A stretch of 64,000 bases of DNA, taken from assembly GCA_035631315.1 (NCBI GenBank), contig DASQIZ010000069.1:62001-126000 (forward strand), written 5' to 3'. The stretch's first letter is position 1, and the number at the start of each line of letters is the position of its first letter. The stretch comes from 40CM-2-70-7 sp035631315. Lineage in GTDB: Bacteria; Gemmatimonadota; Gemmatimonadetes; Gemmatimonadales; GWC2-71-9. The notes under the pieces were generated by a model that was not told where the DNA came from, searched no databases, and saw nothing but the letters and a program-made list of their open reading frames with translations. Shown piece by piece: positions 34,846 through 44,052 of the stretch. The position numbers and the translations under genes were made by a program.

Positions 34846-36324
34846 TCAGTTGCCGGCGGCGGGCGCCGACGGCCGGGACGGCTGCTCGCCCTGCCAGCCC
34901 GCCGAGATGCCGCCACGATCTTCCGGGTAGTCAATGCGGTTGTGGTACATCCCCGACAGGACGCGAACGAACTCCGCTTTCACTTCGTCGAGCTGCTGGA
35001 GCGTGATGGGGGCTTCGTCGAGCTGGCCCGCCCCGAGCTTGTTCTTCACGATGTGCTCGATCACCCCTTCGATGCGGTCGGGCGTGAGGTCATCGAGCAC
35101 GCGGAGCGACGCTTCGATCGAATCGGCCAGCATCGCGATCGCCGTTTCGATGGAGCGCGGCCGCGGACCGGGATACCGGAAGTCGGCCGGGTTCACGACG
35201 CCGTCGCGCGACTTCTTCGCCTTGTCGAGGAAGTAGTTGATCTCGGACGTCCCGTGGTGCTCCGGAATGAACGCCGTGATGATCTCCGGAAGCCGCGCCT
35301 CCTGCGCCAACCGGACCCCATCCACGACGTGCTGCCGGATGATCTTCGCCGACTGCTGCGCGGTGATCCGGTCGTGTGGGTTGCTCGTGCCCCGGTTCTG
35401 GTTCTCGACGAAGAATCCGGGATTCCCGAGCTTGCCGACGTCGTGGTAATAGCAGCCGACACGGCCCAGCAGTCCGTTCGCCCCGATGGCGTCACACGCG
35501 GCTTCGACCAGATTGGCCATCGCCACGCTGTGCGCGTAGGTGCCCGGCGCTTCGAGCGAAAGCCGCCGGAGCAAGGGACGGCCCGGATCGGACAGCTCCA
35601 GCAGCGTGAGATCCGTCGTGACGGTCGTGACGCTCTCGATCAGCGGCAGGAGCAGGATCGTGAGAGACGCCGAAACGAGCGCGTTCGCGGCACCCAACAA
35701 TGTCATCCAGCCGATCTGGGCGATGGGCCAATGTCCCACGAGCCCGAGCGCGATGGCGGCATCCATGTAGCCGGCCGCCGTGATGAGGACCGCGAGGTAG
35801 AGATGACTGCGGCGCCGCAGCGTGCGCACCGACAGCGCCGCCGTGATGCCGCCCGCCAGACAGACGAACAGGGCGGGCCCATTGTGAAAGACCGGCTGGA
35901 TGTCGACGAGGACCGAGAAGATCATGGCGCCGATCATCGACACGCGGCCGTTGAATTGCGCCGTCAGAATCATCGCGAACAGCGGCAGCGGAACAAGCTC
36001 CGGGTGCTGCGGCGCCAAGGCGGCGATGAGCGCCGCGCAGATGATCATGAATGAGAACAGGCCGCCGATCATGGCGACCTGTCGGTTGTCCCGGTAGGTC
36101 TCCCGGCGGTAGTAGAAAAGGAGCACCCAGAACACGCAGAGGATCAGCGCGTTCTCGAGCATGACGCCGAGCATCGTCTCGACGTCGATCGCGCCCCCCG
36201 CACCGAACGAGAACGCCGTCTCGGACAGCACCGCGAGCCCGAGCACCCACCACCACCGGGCCAGGTGGTAGCGGAAACGTTCTTCGCGGGGGATCTGCTG
36301 TTCAGCCTTGACTGTCTTCCGCAT
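34846..36324 (-). CDS. 7TM-HD domain protein, PgpH-like phosphodiesterase without extracellular sensor
   Basis: 492 residues. About seven membrane helices (roughly 20-255), then an HD hydrolase: GTYAHSVAMANL, YYHDVGKL, EHHGTSEINYF and AMLADSIEASLRVL, as in PgpH, which degrades c-di-AMP. Normal PgpH proteins are 700-plus residues because a large 7TMR-HDED sensor domain follows helix 1; here helix 1 runs almost directly into helix 2, so that domain is missing. The ATG at 36324 overlaps phoH by 23 bases. The phoH-pgpH-ybeY order is typical. Activity is inferred. Confidence 0.87.
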   Translation of the reverse strand: MRKTVKAEQQIPREERFRYHLARWWWVLGLAVLSETAFSFGAGGAIDVETMLGVMLENALILCVFWVLLFYYRRETYRDNRQVAMIGGLFSFMIICAALIAALAPQHPELVPLPLFAMILTAQFNGRVSMIGAMIFSVLVDIQPVFHNGPALFVCLAGGITAALSVRTLRRRSHLYLAVLITAAGYMDAAIALGLVGHWPIAQIGWMTLLGAANALVSASLTILLLPLIESVTTVTTDLTLLELSDPGRPLLRRLSLEAPGTYAHSVAMANLVEAACDAIGANGLLGRVGCYYHDVGKLGNPGFFVENQNRGTSNPHDRITAQQSAKIIRQHVVDGVRLAQEARLPEIITAFIPEHHGTSEINYFLDKAKKSRDGVVNPADFRYPGPRPRSIETAIAMLADSIEASLRVLDDLTPDRIEGVIEHIVKNKLGAGQLDEAPITLQQLDEVKAEFVRVLSGMYHNRIDYPEDRGGISAGWQGEQPSRPSAPAAGN

Positions 36325-37255
36325 AGGCCTTGATGATCTCCCGCACCAGCCGGTGACGCACCACATCGGTGTCGGTCAGATAGCAGAACGCGATCCCGTC
36401 GATGCCCGGCAGAATCCGCTCCACCTGCAGGAGCCCCGAGTCCTCGCGATTGGCAAGGTCGATTTGGGTCTTGTCTCCAGTGATCACCGCGCGCGAATTC
36501 ACGCCGAGCCGGGTGAGAAACATCTTCATCTGCATGCCGGTCGCGTTCTGCGCTTCGTCCAGGATGACGAAGGCATCCGAGAGCGTGCGCCCGCGCATAT
36601 AGGCGAGCGGCGCGATCTCGATCACACGGGTTTCGATGGCCTTCTCGACGCGGTCGCGGGGCATCATGTCCTCGAGCGCGTCGTACAGCGGGCGCAGGTA
36701 CGGATCGACCTTCTGCTGCAGGTCCCCGGGCAGGAATCCCAGATTCTCCCCTGCTTCCACGGCCGGACGCGCCAGAATGATCCGGCGCACCCGGTGCCGG
36801 GCCAGCGCATCCACCGCCGCGGCGACCGCGAGATACGTCTTCCCCGTTCCTGCCGGTCCGATCCCGACGACGATTTCCCTCTGCTGAATCGCCTGCAGAT
36901 ACTCCCGCTGCCCCGCCGTCTTGGCCTGAATGACCCGGCGGAGTCCGGGCAGAATGATCTTGTATTCCCCGCCCTCGCCCGCCGGCGGCGGGGCGCCGTC
37001 TTCGAGCACGATCCGCTCGACGTCGTGGACGTCGACGGGATCTCCGACGCGCGCCAGGTCCACCAGGGCCTGGGTGATGGGCACCGCGTGATCGACGGCG
37101 TCGGCCTTGCCCTGCAAGGTGAGCGTGTCACCCCGGAGGGAGACGCGCACGCCCAGCCGCCGCGACAGCTCGATCAGGTTGGCATCGTTCACGCCCGCCA
37201 GGGTGAGGGGATCGACTCCCTCCACCGACAGCCGGCGAATGACCTCATCACTCAT
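36302..37255 (-). CDS. phoH: PhoH family ATPase
   Basis: 317 residues. A short N-terminal KH-like part (LTLAGVNDANLIELSRRLGVRVSLRGD), then the PhoH ATPase: Walker A GIGPAGTGKTYLA, ARPAVEAGENLGFLPGD, Walker B VILDEAQNAT, and VITGDKTQIDL. Predicted RNA-linked ATPase or helicase; partner of YbeY in ribosome and RNA metabolism. Overlaps aspS by ATGA. Confidence 0.95.
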   Translation of the reverse strand: MSDEVIRRLSVEGVDPLTLAGVNDANLIELSRRLGVRVSLRGDTLTLQGKADAVDHAVPITQALVDLARVGDPVDVHDVERIVLEDGAPPPAGEGGEYKIILPGLRRVIQAKTAGQREYLQAIQQREIVVGIGPAGTGKTYLAVAAAVDALARHRVRRIILARPAVEAGENLGFLPGDLQQKVDPYLRPLYDALEDMMPRDRVEKAIETRVIEIAPLAYMRGRTLSDAFVILDEAQNATGMQMKMFLTRLGVNSRAVITGDKTQIDLANREDSGLLQVERILPGIDGIAFCYLTDTDVVRHRLVREIIKAYAEDSQG

Positions 37256-39027
37256 CGAGTCACCTCGAGATGCAGCGCCGCGATGTCTTCGGACCGCGCC
37301 GGTGACGGCGCCCCCTCGAACAACGCGCGCGCCGTCGTGGTCTTCGGGAACGCGATCACGTCGCGCAGCGAAGTCGCCTGCGCGAGCAGCATCGCCACGC
37401 GGTCGAACCCGACCGCAAACCCGCCATGGGGCGGCGCGCCCGCTGCCAGCGCGTTGAGCAAGAATCCGAACCGGGCGTCGATCTCCTCAGGCGTGAGCCC
37501 CAGGTGCCGGAAGACCGTCCGCTGCACCGCCGGATTCGTGATCCGGATCGAGCCGGACCCGAGCTCGTTGCCGTTGTAGACCGCGTCGTAGTGCAGTGCG
37601 CGACACGCGAAGGGCTCGGCATCGAGCTTCGCGACGTCATCCGGATGCGGCGACGTGAACGGGTGATGCGCGAACACGGGCTTCCCCGTCTCCGGATCGG
37701 GCTCGAAGAGCGGGAAATCCACCACCCAGCAGAACGCGTGCGCGGTCGCCGGCGCGAGCTTCAGGCGCTTGATGGCCTCGGCCCGCAACGTTCCGAGCAC
37801 GGGACGGATCTCCGATGGCGCACCGAACAGCATCAGCGCCATGGCGCCGTCCCCGATACCGAGCGCGGCCGCCCGTTCGGCCGTGAGCTTCACCGATCCC
37901 GAGATCTGGTCGGCCTGCCGCTTCACCCACACCACCGTCTTGCCGATCGCCTTCTTGGCAATCTCGGAGAGCGCGTCGATCTCCTTCCGGGAGAGCGCCG
38001 CGCCACCAGGGACGACAAACCCCTCGAGGCGGTTCTTCGCATCGGAGGCGAGTGCGCCCGCGAGGGGGAGGTCGGTCCAACTGGAGAACGCGGTGGTCCA
38101 GTCCCCGAGCCGGATGTCGTACCGCAGATCAGGCTTGTCCGTACCGTACCGCGCCATCGCATCCTTCCACGTCAATCGGGGAAAAGGGGATGACACGGCC
38201 TGCCCCGCCTCCGCCCAGCACGCGGCGAGCACCGCCTCGACGAACCGCTGCACGTCCTCCGGTCCGACGAATGACGCCTCGATGTCGATCTGCGTGAACT
38301 CCGGCTGCCGGTCGAAGCGCAAGTCCTCGTCGCGAAAGCAGCGGGCGATCTGGAAATAGCGGTCGAACCCGGAGACCATCAGCAGCTGCTTGTAGATCTG
38401 GGGTGACTGCGGCAACGCGTAGAACTCGCCCGGGTGCACGCGCGACGGCACGAGGTAGTCGCGGGCGCCTTCCGGGGTCGGCTTGGTGAGTATCGGGGTT
38501 TCGATCTCCAGGAAGCCGAGCTCCGACATGGTCCGGCGCGCACGCTGCAGCAGCCGGTGACGGAGAATCAGGTTCGCCTGCATCTCGGGACGACGAAGAT
38601 CGAGATGCCGGTGAGTCAGGCGCGCCTCTTCCGACGCGAGCTCCTCGCCCTTGCCGCGTGCCACCGGAATCGCAGGCGTCTCGGCGGGACCCACGACGCG
38701 CACGGACTTCGCATGCACCTCGATGTCCCCGGTCTGGAGCTCCGGATTCTTCATGTTGGCCGGACGCGCCACAACCTCGCCCTCCACGACCACCACCGTC
38801 TCAGGCCCCAGGCGCCCGGCGCTCGTCACGACGTCCGCACCAGCCCACGCCGGACCGACCGCCACCTGCACCAGACCGGCGCGGTCGCGCAGGTCGATGA
38901 AGACGATGCCGCCCAGGTCCCGCCGCCGATGCACCCAGCCCCCCAGCGTCACCTGCTGGCCCGCGTGCTCCGCGCGCAGCGCGCCGCAATAGGTCGATCG
39001 CCAGGTGGTTCGCTCCAGATCCGTCAC
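37252..39027 (-). CDS. aspS: aspartate-tRNA ligase, bacterial type
   Basis: 591 residues. N-terminal OB anticodon-binding domain (VTLGGWVHRRRDLGGIVFIDLRDRAG), class II core with motif 2 (FQIARCFRDEDLRFDRQPEFTQIDIE), the bacterial GAD insertion (about 280-420), and motif 3 (GFAVGFDRVAMLLA). Whether it also charges tRNA-Asn depends on residues I cannot judge without alignment and on whether gatCAB exists elsewhere. Embedded between PTS IIA and phoH with 4-base overlaps on both sides. Confidence 0.97.
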   Translation of the reverse strand: MTDLERTTWRSTYCGALRAEHAGQQVTLGGWVHRRRDLGGIVFIDLRDRAGLVQVAVGPAWAGADVVTSAGRLGPETVVVVEGEVVARPANMKNPELQTGDIEVHAKSVRVVGPAETPAIPVARGKGEELASEEARLTHRHLDLRRPEMQANLILRHRLLQRARRTMSELGFLEIETPILTKPTPEGARDYLVPSRVHPGEFYALPQSPQIYKQLLMVSGFDRYFQIARCFRDEDLRFDRQPEFTQIDIEASFVGPEDVQRFVEAVLAACWAEAGQAVSSPFPRLTWKDAMARYGTDKPDLRYDIRLGDWTTAFSSWTDLPLAGALASDAKNRLEGFVVPGGAALSRKEIDALSEIAKKAIGKTVVWVKRQADQISGSVKLTAERAAALGIGDGAMALMLFGAPSEIRPVLGTLRAEAIKRLKLAPATAHAFCWVVDFPLFEPDPETGKPVFAHHPFTSPHPDDVAKLDAEPFACRALHYDAVYNGNELGSGSIRITNPAVQRTVFRHLGLTPEEIDARFGFLLNALAAGAPPHGGFAVGFDRVAMLLAQATSLRDVIAFPKTTTARALFEGAPSPARSEDIAALHLEVTR

Positions 39028-39512
39028 GCCCCTCCCCCTTCTTCAGCTTCGCAGAGTACGCGGTAGAACTCGTCGGAGTCCCTCGCCGCCAGAAGCCGGC
39101 TGCGAACGCCTTCATGCCGGACCAACCGGGCGATCCGGGAAATCGCCTTCACGTGGGTCCCCGCCGCGGTCTCGGGCCCCGCCATCAGGAAGAACAACCG
39201 GACCGGCTCACCATCCACCGTTTCGTATGGCACCGGCTCCGTGGCAGTCCCGGCAACGACCCCCAGACTGGACAGGGCCGGTGTCTTGCCGTGTGGCACG
39301 GCCACGCCGAACCCGATTCCCGTCGGGAACTGTCGCTCTCGTTCCAGAACCGCTTCGAGGACTTCCTGGCGGTCGCCCCCACTTACCCCCCCAGACCCCT
39401 CGGCAGTGGGCAGCAGCAGCTCCACGAGCTCCCCCAAGATCCCATCCTTGTCACGGGACTTGAGGGGTACCCGGATGCGGCTCGGGGACAACAGTTCCGA
39501 AAGTCGCAACAT
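39024..39512 (-). CDS. PTS EIIA domain protein, nitrogen/fructose type
   Basis: 162 residues. PTS EIIA type-2 fold with the phosphorylated His in VAVPHGKTP and the conserved ERERQFPTGIGFG. Stands alone without EIIB or EIIC, so likely regulatory, like PtsN, or a remnant phosphorelay target. First gene of the long minus-strand run, overlapping aspS by 4 bases. No clear sigma70 promoter was found in the 43-base gap to the divergent gene. Confidence 0.88.
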   Translation of the reverse strand: MLRLSELLSPSRIRVPLKSRDKDGILGELVELLLPTAEGSGGVSGGDRQEVLEAVLERERQFPTGIGFGVAVPHGKTPALSSLGVVAGTATEPVPYETVDGEPVRLFFLMAGPETAAGTHVKAISRIARLVRHEGVRSRLLAARDSDEFYRVLCEAEEGGGA

Positions 39513-39555
39513 GAGCTCAAGTGGTGTAAGCGCTTGAATCTAGTTAAGTTGAGGC

Positions 39556-40473
39556 GTGAATGCCACTTGGCGCTTTCGCCTGGCTGGGGGGGTCGGGGCC
39601 CTACTGGCTCTGGGTACGCCCCGGGGAGCCCGGGCCCAGGGGGACGCCGTCGGGGCCGAGCTGTGGAGGGTGGTCGGGACGACGATCGCGGTCCCCTTCG
39701 CCTTGACCCAGGGGACCTCCGCGGCCTTCTGGAATCCCGCGCAGACGGTCACCGCGCCCGGCGTCGGCGGCGACATCGTGGAGACCCCCGAGGCCATCTC
39801 GGTGACAGGCATTCTGGCGGTGGTGCGCACCGGCCCCGGACGACTGGGCTCGTGGGGCCTGGTCTACGGTCAGGTCGACATCGGCGATATCACCCGAACA
39901 TCCTTCACGCCTGACCCCGAAGGCACGATTCCTGTCTACACGCGCGACGTGGGACTCACCTGGGCGAAGGGCTGGGGCTCGACCACGGTCGGGGCGACCA
40001 TCGGGGCGCACGACTCGCGTCTCGATCAGACCGAGTATCAGCATTGGACCGGCGACCTCGGCGTCACGCAACACGTCGGTGAGGTCCTCTCCATCGCCGC
40101 GGCGACGCACTTCTTCTACCGCTTCGCGACCGGCGATGCGAGCCAGGACCTCTACGCCGGGGTCGAGTGGCGCGCGGTGCATGGGCCGATCTGGGACGGA
40201 TCCGGCGACGTCGCATTGCGGCTTCGCTATGGCGCCACGCTCGCGCATGGCATGGGCACGGATCATGCCTTCGGTCTCGGCATCGATGTGGGTGCGCCGT
40301 TCGCCATCGACGGGATGCTGGTCCGCGAGGGCACGTTCGGCAACACGGCGTGGCGCGGTGTTGGAGCGGTGCGCGTTCACATCGGGCATTACGGGATTTC
40401 GTTCGCGCGGGATGCCGGCGTGAGTGGCCTCGGGTCGTCGTACCGCGTAGGGCTCGAGGCGCGGTTCAAATGA
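39556..40473 (+). CDS. exported outer-membrane-like beta-barrel protein, function unknown
   Basis: 305 residues from the GTG at 39556. Signal peptide ending near ARAQ. The mature protein is rich in alternating hydrophobic strands with Gly/Thr turns (GSWGLVYGQVDIGDIT, GDVALRLRYGATLAHG) and ends in a strand closing with Phe-Lys (YRVGLEARFK), as in small outer-membrane barrels. The SAAFWNPA motif near residue 55 recalls FadL-like or PorV-like proteins but I cannot assign a family. Overlaps rlmN by ATGA. Confidence 0.75.
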   Translation: MNATWRFRLAGGVGALLALGTPRGARAQGDAVGAELWRVVGTTIAVPFALTQGTSAAFWNPAQTVTAPGVGGDIVETPEAISVTGILAVVRTGPGRLGSWGLVYGQVDIGDITRTSFTPDPEGTIPVYTRDVGLTWAKGWGSTTVGATIGAHDSRLDQTEYQHWTGDLGVTQHVGEVLSIAAATHFFYRFATGDASQDLYAGVEWRAVHGPIWDGSGDVALRLRYGATLAHGMGTDHAFGLGIDVGAPFAIDGMLVREGTFGNTAWRGVGAVRVHIGHYGISFARDAGVSGLGSSYRVGLEARFK

Positions 40474-41537
40474 CGGACCTGCTTTCCCTCACGCCGGACG
40501 CGGCCCGCACGGTCGTCGCGGAGTGGCTGACCGCGCGCGGCGAGCCGGCGTATCGCATGCGCCAGATTCTGCCGCGCCTCTGGGACCGGCCCGTCGCTCG
40601 TTGGGCAGACGCGACCGACCTCCCCGCCCCCCTGCGTGAGGCGCTCGACCAGGCGTTCCCTCTGGGAAGACTGACGGTCGCCGCCCACCAGGTATCGTCG
40701 GATGGGACCGAGAAATTCCTCTGGACGCTGGCGGATGGTCAGTCCATCGAGTCGGTGCTCATCCCTGAAGGGAAGCGCCGCACGCTGTGCATCTCTTCGC
40801 AGGTTGGATGTGCCCTCGGCTGTGTGTTCTGCGCCACCGGGACCATGGGCTGGAGCCGCAACTTGACGGCAGCGGAGATCGCAGGTCAGGTCCGCGAGAT
40901 CAAGATGAAGCATCCCGAGCAGTCACCCACGAATGTCGTGTTCATGGGCATGGGAGAACCCCTGCTCAATTGGGAAAACGGCGTGGACGTGGCCCTGACG
41001 ATCCTCAACCATCCGGAAGGACTGGGCATTGGGGCCCGTCACATCACGCTCTCGACGGTCGGCATTCTGCCGAAGCTCGCGCTCTTCGCCAAACGCCCCG
41101 AGCAGTTCCGGCTCGCCGTCTCGCTGCACGCACCGACGCCGGCACTCCGGAAAGCGCTGATGCCCGTCGAGAAGAAGTACACGCTCCCCGAGCTGCTCGA
41201 CGCGCTGAAGGGGTTCGAGCGGCGGGTGACGATCGAGTATGTCCTCATCGCCGGCAAGAACGATTCCCTCGAAGCGGCGGAGGCGCTGGCGCAAATCGCG
41301 AGTCCGCTCGCGGCGCTGGTGAACCTCCTGCCCTTGCATCCGGGCGGCACGCCGGGTCTCACGCCGAGTCCGCGGACGCACATGCTGGCGTTCGAGCGCA
41401 GGCTGAAAGACCGTGGAGTGGAAGCGGTACTGCGGAGGAGCCGCGGACTCGACATCGCCGCGGCCTGCGGTCAGCTACGGGTGGAGCGGGAGACGGGGGG
41501 CAAAGTCCGCGCCCAGGAGCACGCTGGCGTCGAGTAG
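40470..41537 (+). CDS. rlmN: 23S rRNA (adenine-2503-C2)-methyltransferase
   Basis: 355 residues from the ATG at 40470. Radical SAM enzyme with CALGCVFCATG, preceded by LCISSQVGC, and FMGMGEPLLN. Methylates A2503 of 23S rRNA and usually A37 of some tRNAs; the second methyl-carrying Cys sits in AAACGQL near the C-terminus. About 20 residues follow the usual end, and the final 63 bases overlap the convergent LytR_C gene. Confidence 0.96.
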   Translation: MTDLLSLTPDAARTVVAEWLTARGEPAYRMRQILPRLWDRPVARWADATDLPAPLREALDQAFPLGRLTVAAHQVSSDGTEKFLWTLADGQSIESVLIPEGKRRTLCISSQVGCALGCVFCATGTMGWSRNLTAAEIAGQVREIKMKHPEQSPTNVVFMGMGEPLLNWENGVDVALTILNHPEGLGIGARHITLSTVGILPKLALFAKRPEQFRLAVSLHAPTPALRKALMPVEKKYTLPELLDALKGFERRVTIEYVLIAGKNDSLEAAEALAQIASPLAALVNLLPLHPGGTPGLTPSPRTHMLAFERRLKDRGVEAVLRRSRGLDIAAACGQLRVERETGGKVRAQEHAGVE

Positions 41538-41933
41538 CAGGGTCGAATCCGGGTCCATCACAACCTTCCCCACCTTCAGTGCCCGCCGGATCCGCTCGCC
41601 CACGGACGCCGGCCCCCGACGCACCAGAATCTTCGTCGAATCGAGCGGCGTCTTCGCCTCACCACTGTTCCCGAATGAGAGCACGTCGATCCCGGCGTCC
41701 CGCAGCACGCGCGTTCCCAGACGCGCGAGCCCCGGACGCCCGCTCGCGTTCAGCACCGCGACCGTCACCCTCGGCGCCGCGGCACCATCACCGGGCACCA
41801 CATCCCCTGAGGCGCGTGGGCTCGCGTTCCGGCAACCGGCCGCGAGGACGAGCCATGCGATCAGGGCCCGACGAGGGAGTTCCAGAATTCCACCGTTTCC
41901 GTCGAGAGGGGCCAGTTGGACTGCACGGTCCAC
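41475..41933 (-). CDS. LytR_C domain lipoprotein
   Basis: 152 residues if started at 41933. Signal and lipobox (LIAWLVLAAGC), a linker, then a LytR C-terminal-type domain: VTVAVLNASGRPGLARLGTRVL and STKILVRRG. Function unknown; such domains accompany cell-wall or envelope proteins. The start is uncertain, since the only standard codon before the signal lies 73 bases inside yqeK. The 3' end overlaps rlmN by 63 bases on the opposite strand. Confidence 0.72.
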   Translation of the reverse strand: MDRAVQLAPLDGNGGILELPRRALIAWLVLAAGCRNASPRASGDVVPGDGAAAPRVTVAVLNASGRPGLARLGTRVLRDAGIDVLSFGNSGEAKTPLDSTKILVRRGPASVGERIRRALKVGKVVMDPDSTLLLDASVLLGADFAPRLPLHP

Positions 41934-42358
41934 TCGATGCGCCGCCGGGCGACCTCGAGGAGCACGGCGTCCCGCGCGGCGGGCACCCGCGCGGCCAGGG
42001 CCGCCCGGGTCTCACGCTCGAATTTTCGACCGGGCTCAAGATAGTCGCCCAGATACAGCATCTTCCCGACGTCATCCCAACCGGCGTATCCCAGCGAATG
42101 GTACCGGACGGCATCGAGCACACCGCGGTCGGATTCCCCTTCCCCAGCGGCGCGGTCGGCGCTCGCGGGTCCGTGCTCGAGCTCGTCAGCCGCGGGGGCG
42201 TCGCGCAGTGCGTCGTGGAGCCATGCCGCTTTCGCCCAGCGGCTCCGCTCCCGCCCCGGTACTCGCATGGCGACGGCCCACTGGTCGATGAGCGCGGCGA
42301 CGCGCTCCACATGCGCCCGGCGCTCCGGACCGGCGACCGCCCAGGGGGGCAGCGTCAT
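41861..42358 (-). CDS. HD-domain hydrolase, YqeK-like (Ap4A hydrolase)
   Basis: 165 residues. HD motif in AAWLHDALRD, then AVRYHSLGYAGWDDVGKMLYLGDYLEPGR, the YqeK pattern where the second His and Asp bind metal. YqeK proteins cleave diadenosine tetraphosphate symmetrically. The usual neighbours nadD and rsfS are absent; here it follows panC with a 4-base overlap. Assignment to YqeK is fairly safe, activity inferred. Confidence 0.82.
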   Translation of the reverse strand: MTLPPWAVAGPERRAHVERVAALIDQWAVAMRVPGRERSRWAKAAWLHDALRDAPAADELEHGPASADRAAGEGESDRGVLDAVRYHSLGYAGWDDVGKMLYLGDYLEPGRKFERETRAALAARVPAARDAVLLEVARRRIEWTVQSNWPLSTETVEFWNSLVGP

Positions 42359-43224
42359 TTCCGGATAGAAGGGTCCCCGCTCACGCCCTCTCCCAGGACC
42401 ACGTTGTCGAGCAGCCGCGTGGTGCCGACTTTCCCGGCGACGACGGCGATCGCCGATGCTGTCACCCGCTCGACGTCCTTCAGCTCCTCGTCCACCAGCG
42501 CGAGGTAGTCGGGCGCGACACCGGCCGCCGAAAGCACGAGCAGTCCCTGCGTCCGCACCGACACCGGATCGGCATCACCGGCGCGCCAGAGCTGTTCGAC
42601 GGTCCGCAGCGTGCGCGACAACCCCAGGGCCATCCGCCGCTGATCGGCGCTGAGGTACGCATTGCGCGATGACAGCGCGAGCCCGTCGAGCTCGCGGACG
42701 GTTGGGGCAATGACGATGTCCAGCGGAAAGTCGAGGTCCCGCGCCATGCGCCGGATGAGCATCGCTTGCTGGAAGTCCTTCCGGCCGAACACCGCCACGT
42801 CGGGCTCGACGAGGTGGAAGAGTTTCCCCACCACCGTCAGGACGCCCGCGAAGTGTCCGGGCCGCACTGCCCCTTCGAAGCGCTCCGCCATCGGACCCGG
42901 ATCCATCCGGATGCGTGGCTCCGCCGGGTACATCACCGCGCGATCCGGCGCGAACAGACAGTCCACGCCCCGCTCGGCCGCGAGCATGCGGTCGCGTTGG
43001 AGGTCACGCGGATACTTCGAGAAATCTTCTTGCGGACCGAATTGGAGCGGATTGACGAAGATCGACATCACGACGAGGTCGGCCGACTCGCGCGCCCGGT
43101 CCACCAGGCGCAGGTGGCCCTCGTGCAACGCGCCCATGGTCGGGACGAACGCGATGCGCTTGCCCCGGACGCGCTGCGCCCGGGTCCAGGCGCGCATCTC
43201 CGACAGCCCGGTGAGATCCTGCAT
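42355..43224 (-). CDS. panC: pantothenate synthetase (pantoate-beta-alanine ligase)
   Basis: 289 residues. HIGH-like PTMGALHEGHL, FVNPLQFGPQEDFSKYPRD, FGRKDFQQAMLIRRM, and the KMSKS-like loop ALSSRNAYLS. Joins pantoate and beta-alanine with ATP in the last step of pantothenate synthesis. 15 bases after panB. Confidence 0.97.
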   Translation of the reverse strand: MQDLTGLSEMRAWTRAQRVRGKRIAFVPTMGALHEGHLRLVDRARESADLVVMSIFVNPLQFGPQEDFSKYPRDLQRDRMLAAERGVDCLFAPDRAVMYPAEPRIRMDPGPMAERFEGAVRPGHFAGVLTVVGKLFHLVEPDVAVFGRKDFQQAMLIRRMARDLDFPLDIVIAPTVRELDGLALSSRNAYLSADQRRMALGLSRTLRTVEQLWRAGDADPVSVRTQGLLVLSAAGVAPDYLALVDEELKDVERVTASAIAVVAGKVGTTRLLDNVVLGEGVSGDPSIRK

Positions 43225-43239
43225 CGGGCGGGAGGGGTC

Positions 43240-44052
43240 CTACTTGGCGAAGGAGTGGTCGGCGTCCGGATACTTCCCCGAACGCACTTCGGCCTTGTAG
43301 GCCTCGGCCGCCTTCCGGACGTCGTCGGCGAGCGAGGCGTACTTCTTGACGAATTTCGCGGAGAAGCGGTCGTTCAGCCCCAGCATGTCGTGGAGCACGA
43401 GCACCTGGCCGTCGCAGTGCGGACCGGCGCCGATGCCGATGGTCGGGATGGAAAGTGACTTCGAGATCTCGGCGGAAAGCGGCGTGGGCACAAGCTCGAG
43501 CACCACCGCGAACGCACCCGCATCTTCGAGGGCCTTCGCATCATCCCTCAGCCGCTGCGCCGTGACATCATCGCGCCCCTGCACCCGGTATCCGCCGAGC
43601 GCGTGGACCGACTGCGGCGTGAGTCCGAGGTGCCCCATCACCGGAATGCCGATGTCGACGAGCGCCTTCACGGTCGGCGCCATGCTGCGCCCACCCTCGA
43701 GCTTCACCCCGTGGCAGAGCGTCTCCTGCATCACGCGCCCGGCGTTCCGCATGGCCTCGGTGGCGCTGACCTGGTAGGTGAGAAAGGGCAGATCGCAGAT
43801 CACCAGGGCGTGGGACGAGCCGCGCCGCACCGTCCTGGTGTGGTAGATCATTTGATCGAGTGTGGCGGAGAGCGTGGTGTCCTGGCCGCCGAGGACCTGG
43901 TTCACCGAATCGCCGACCAGCAGAATCTCGACGGACGGGTCGAGGAGCCGGGCGAAGAGGGCGTCGTAACAGGTCAGCATGACGATGCGCTCCTGCCGTT
44001 CCTTCATCTTCAGGAGCTCGTAGGTGGTCACCTGCTTCAGGGCGTCAGCCAT
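43240..44052 (-). CDS. panB: 3-methyl-2-oxobutanoate hydroxymethyltransferase
   Basis: 270 residues. LLVGDSVNQVLGGQDTT (Mg2+-binding Asp), VICDLPFLTYQVS, VKLEGG, VMGHLGLTPQSVHALGGYRVQG, and IGIGAGPHCDGQVLVLHD. Makes ketopantoate from ketoisovalerate and methylene-THF, the first pantothenate step. Overlaps folK by 8 bases; folate, needed as its co-substrate, is thus made from the same transcript. Confidence 0.97.
   Translation of the reverse strand: MADALKQVTTYELLKMKERQERIVMLTCYDALFARLLDPSVEILLVGDSVNQVLGGQDTTLSATLDQMIYHTRTVRRGSSHALVICDLPFLTYQVSATEAMRNAGRVMQETLCHGVKLEGGRSMAPTVKALVDIGIPVMGHLGLTPQSVHALGGYRVQGRDDVTAQRLRDDAKALEDAGAFAVVLELVPTPLSAEISKSLSIPTIGIGAGPHCDGQVLVLHDMLGLNDRFSAKFVKKYASLADDVRKAAEAYKAEVRSGKYPDADHSFAK

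Noticed and set aside
39513..39555. Divergent promoters between PTS IIA and the outer-membrane-like gene
   Set aside because: A TAGTTA lies 9 bases before the GTG, but no acceptable -35 is found on either strand.
40787..42508. 573-codon plus-strand frame through rlmN, LytR_C and yqeK
   Set aside because: No domain, Arg/Pro-rich, conflicts with three supported genes.
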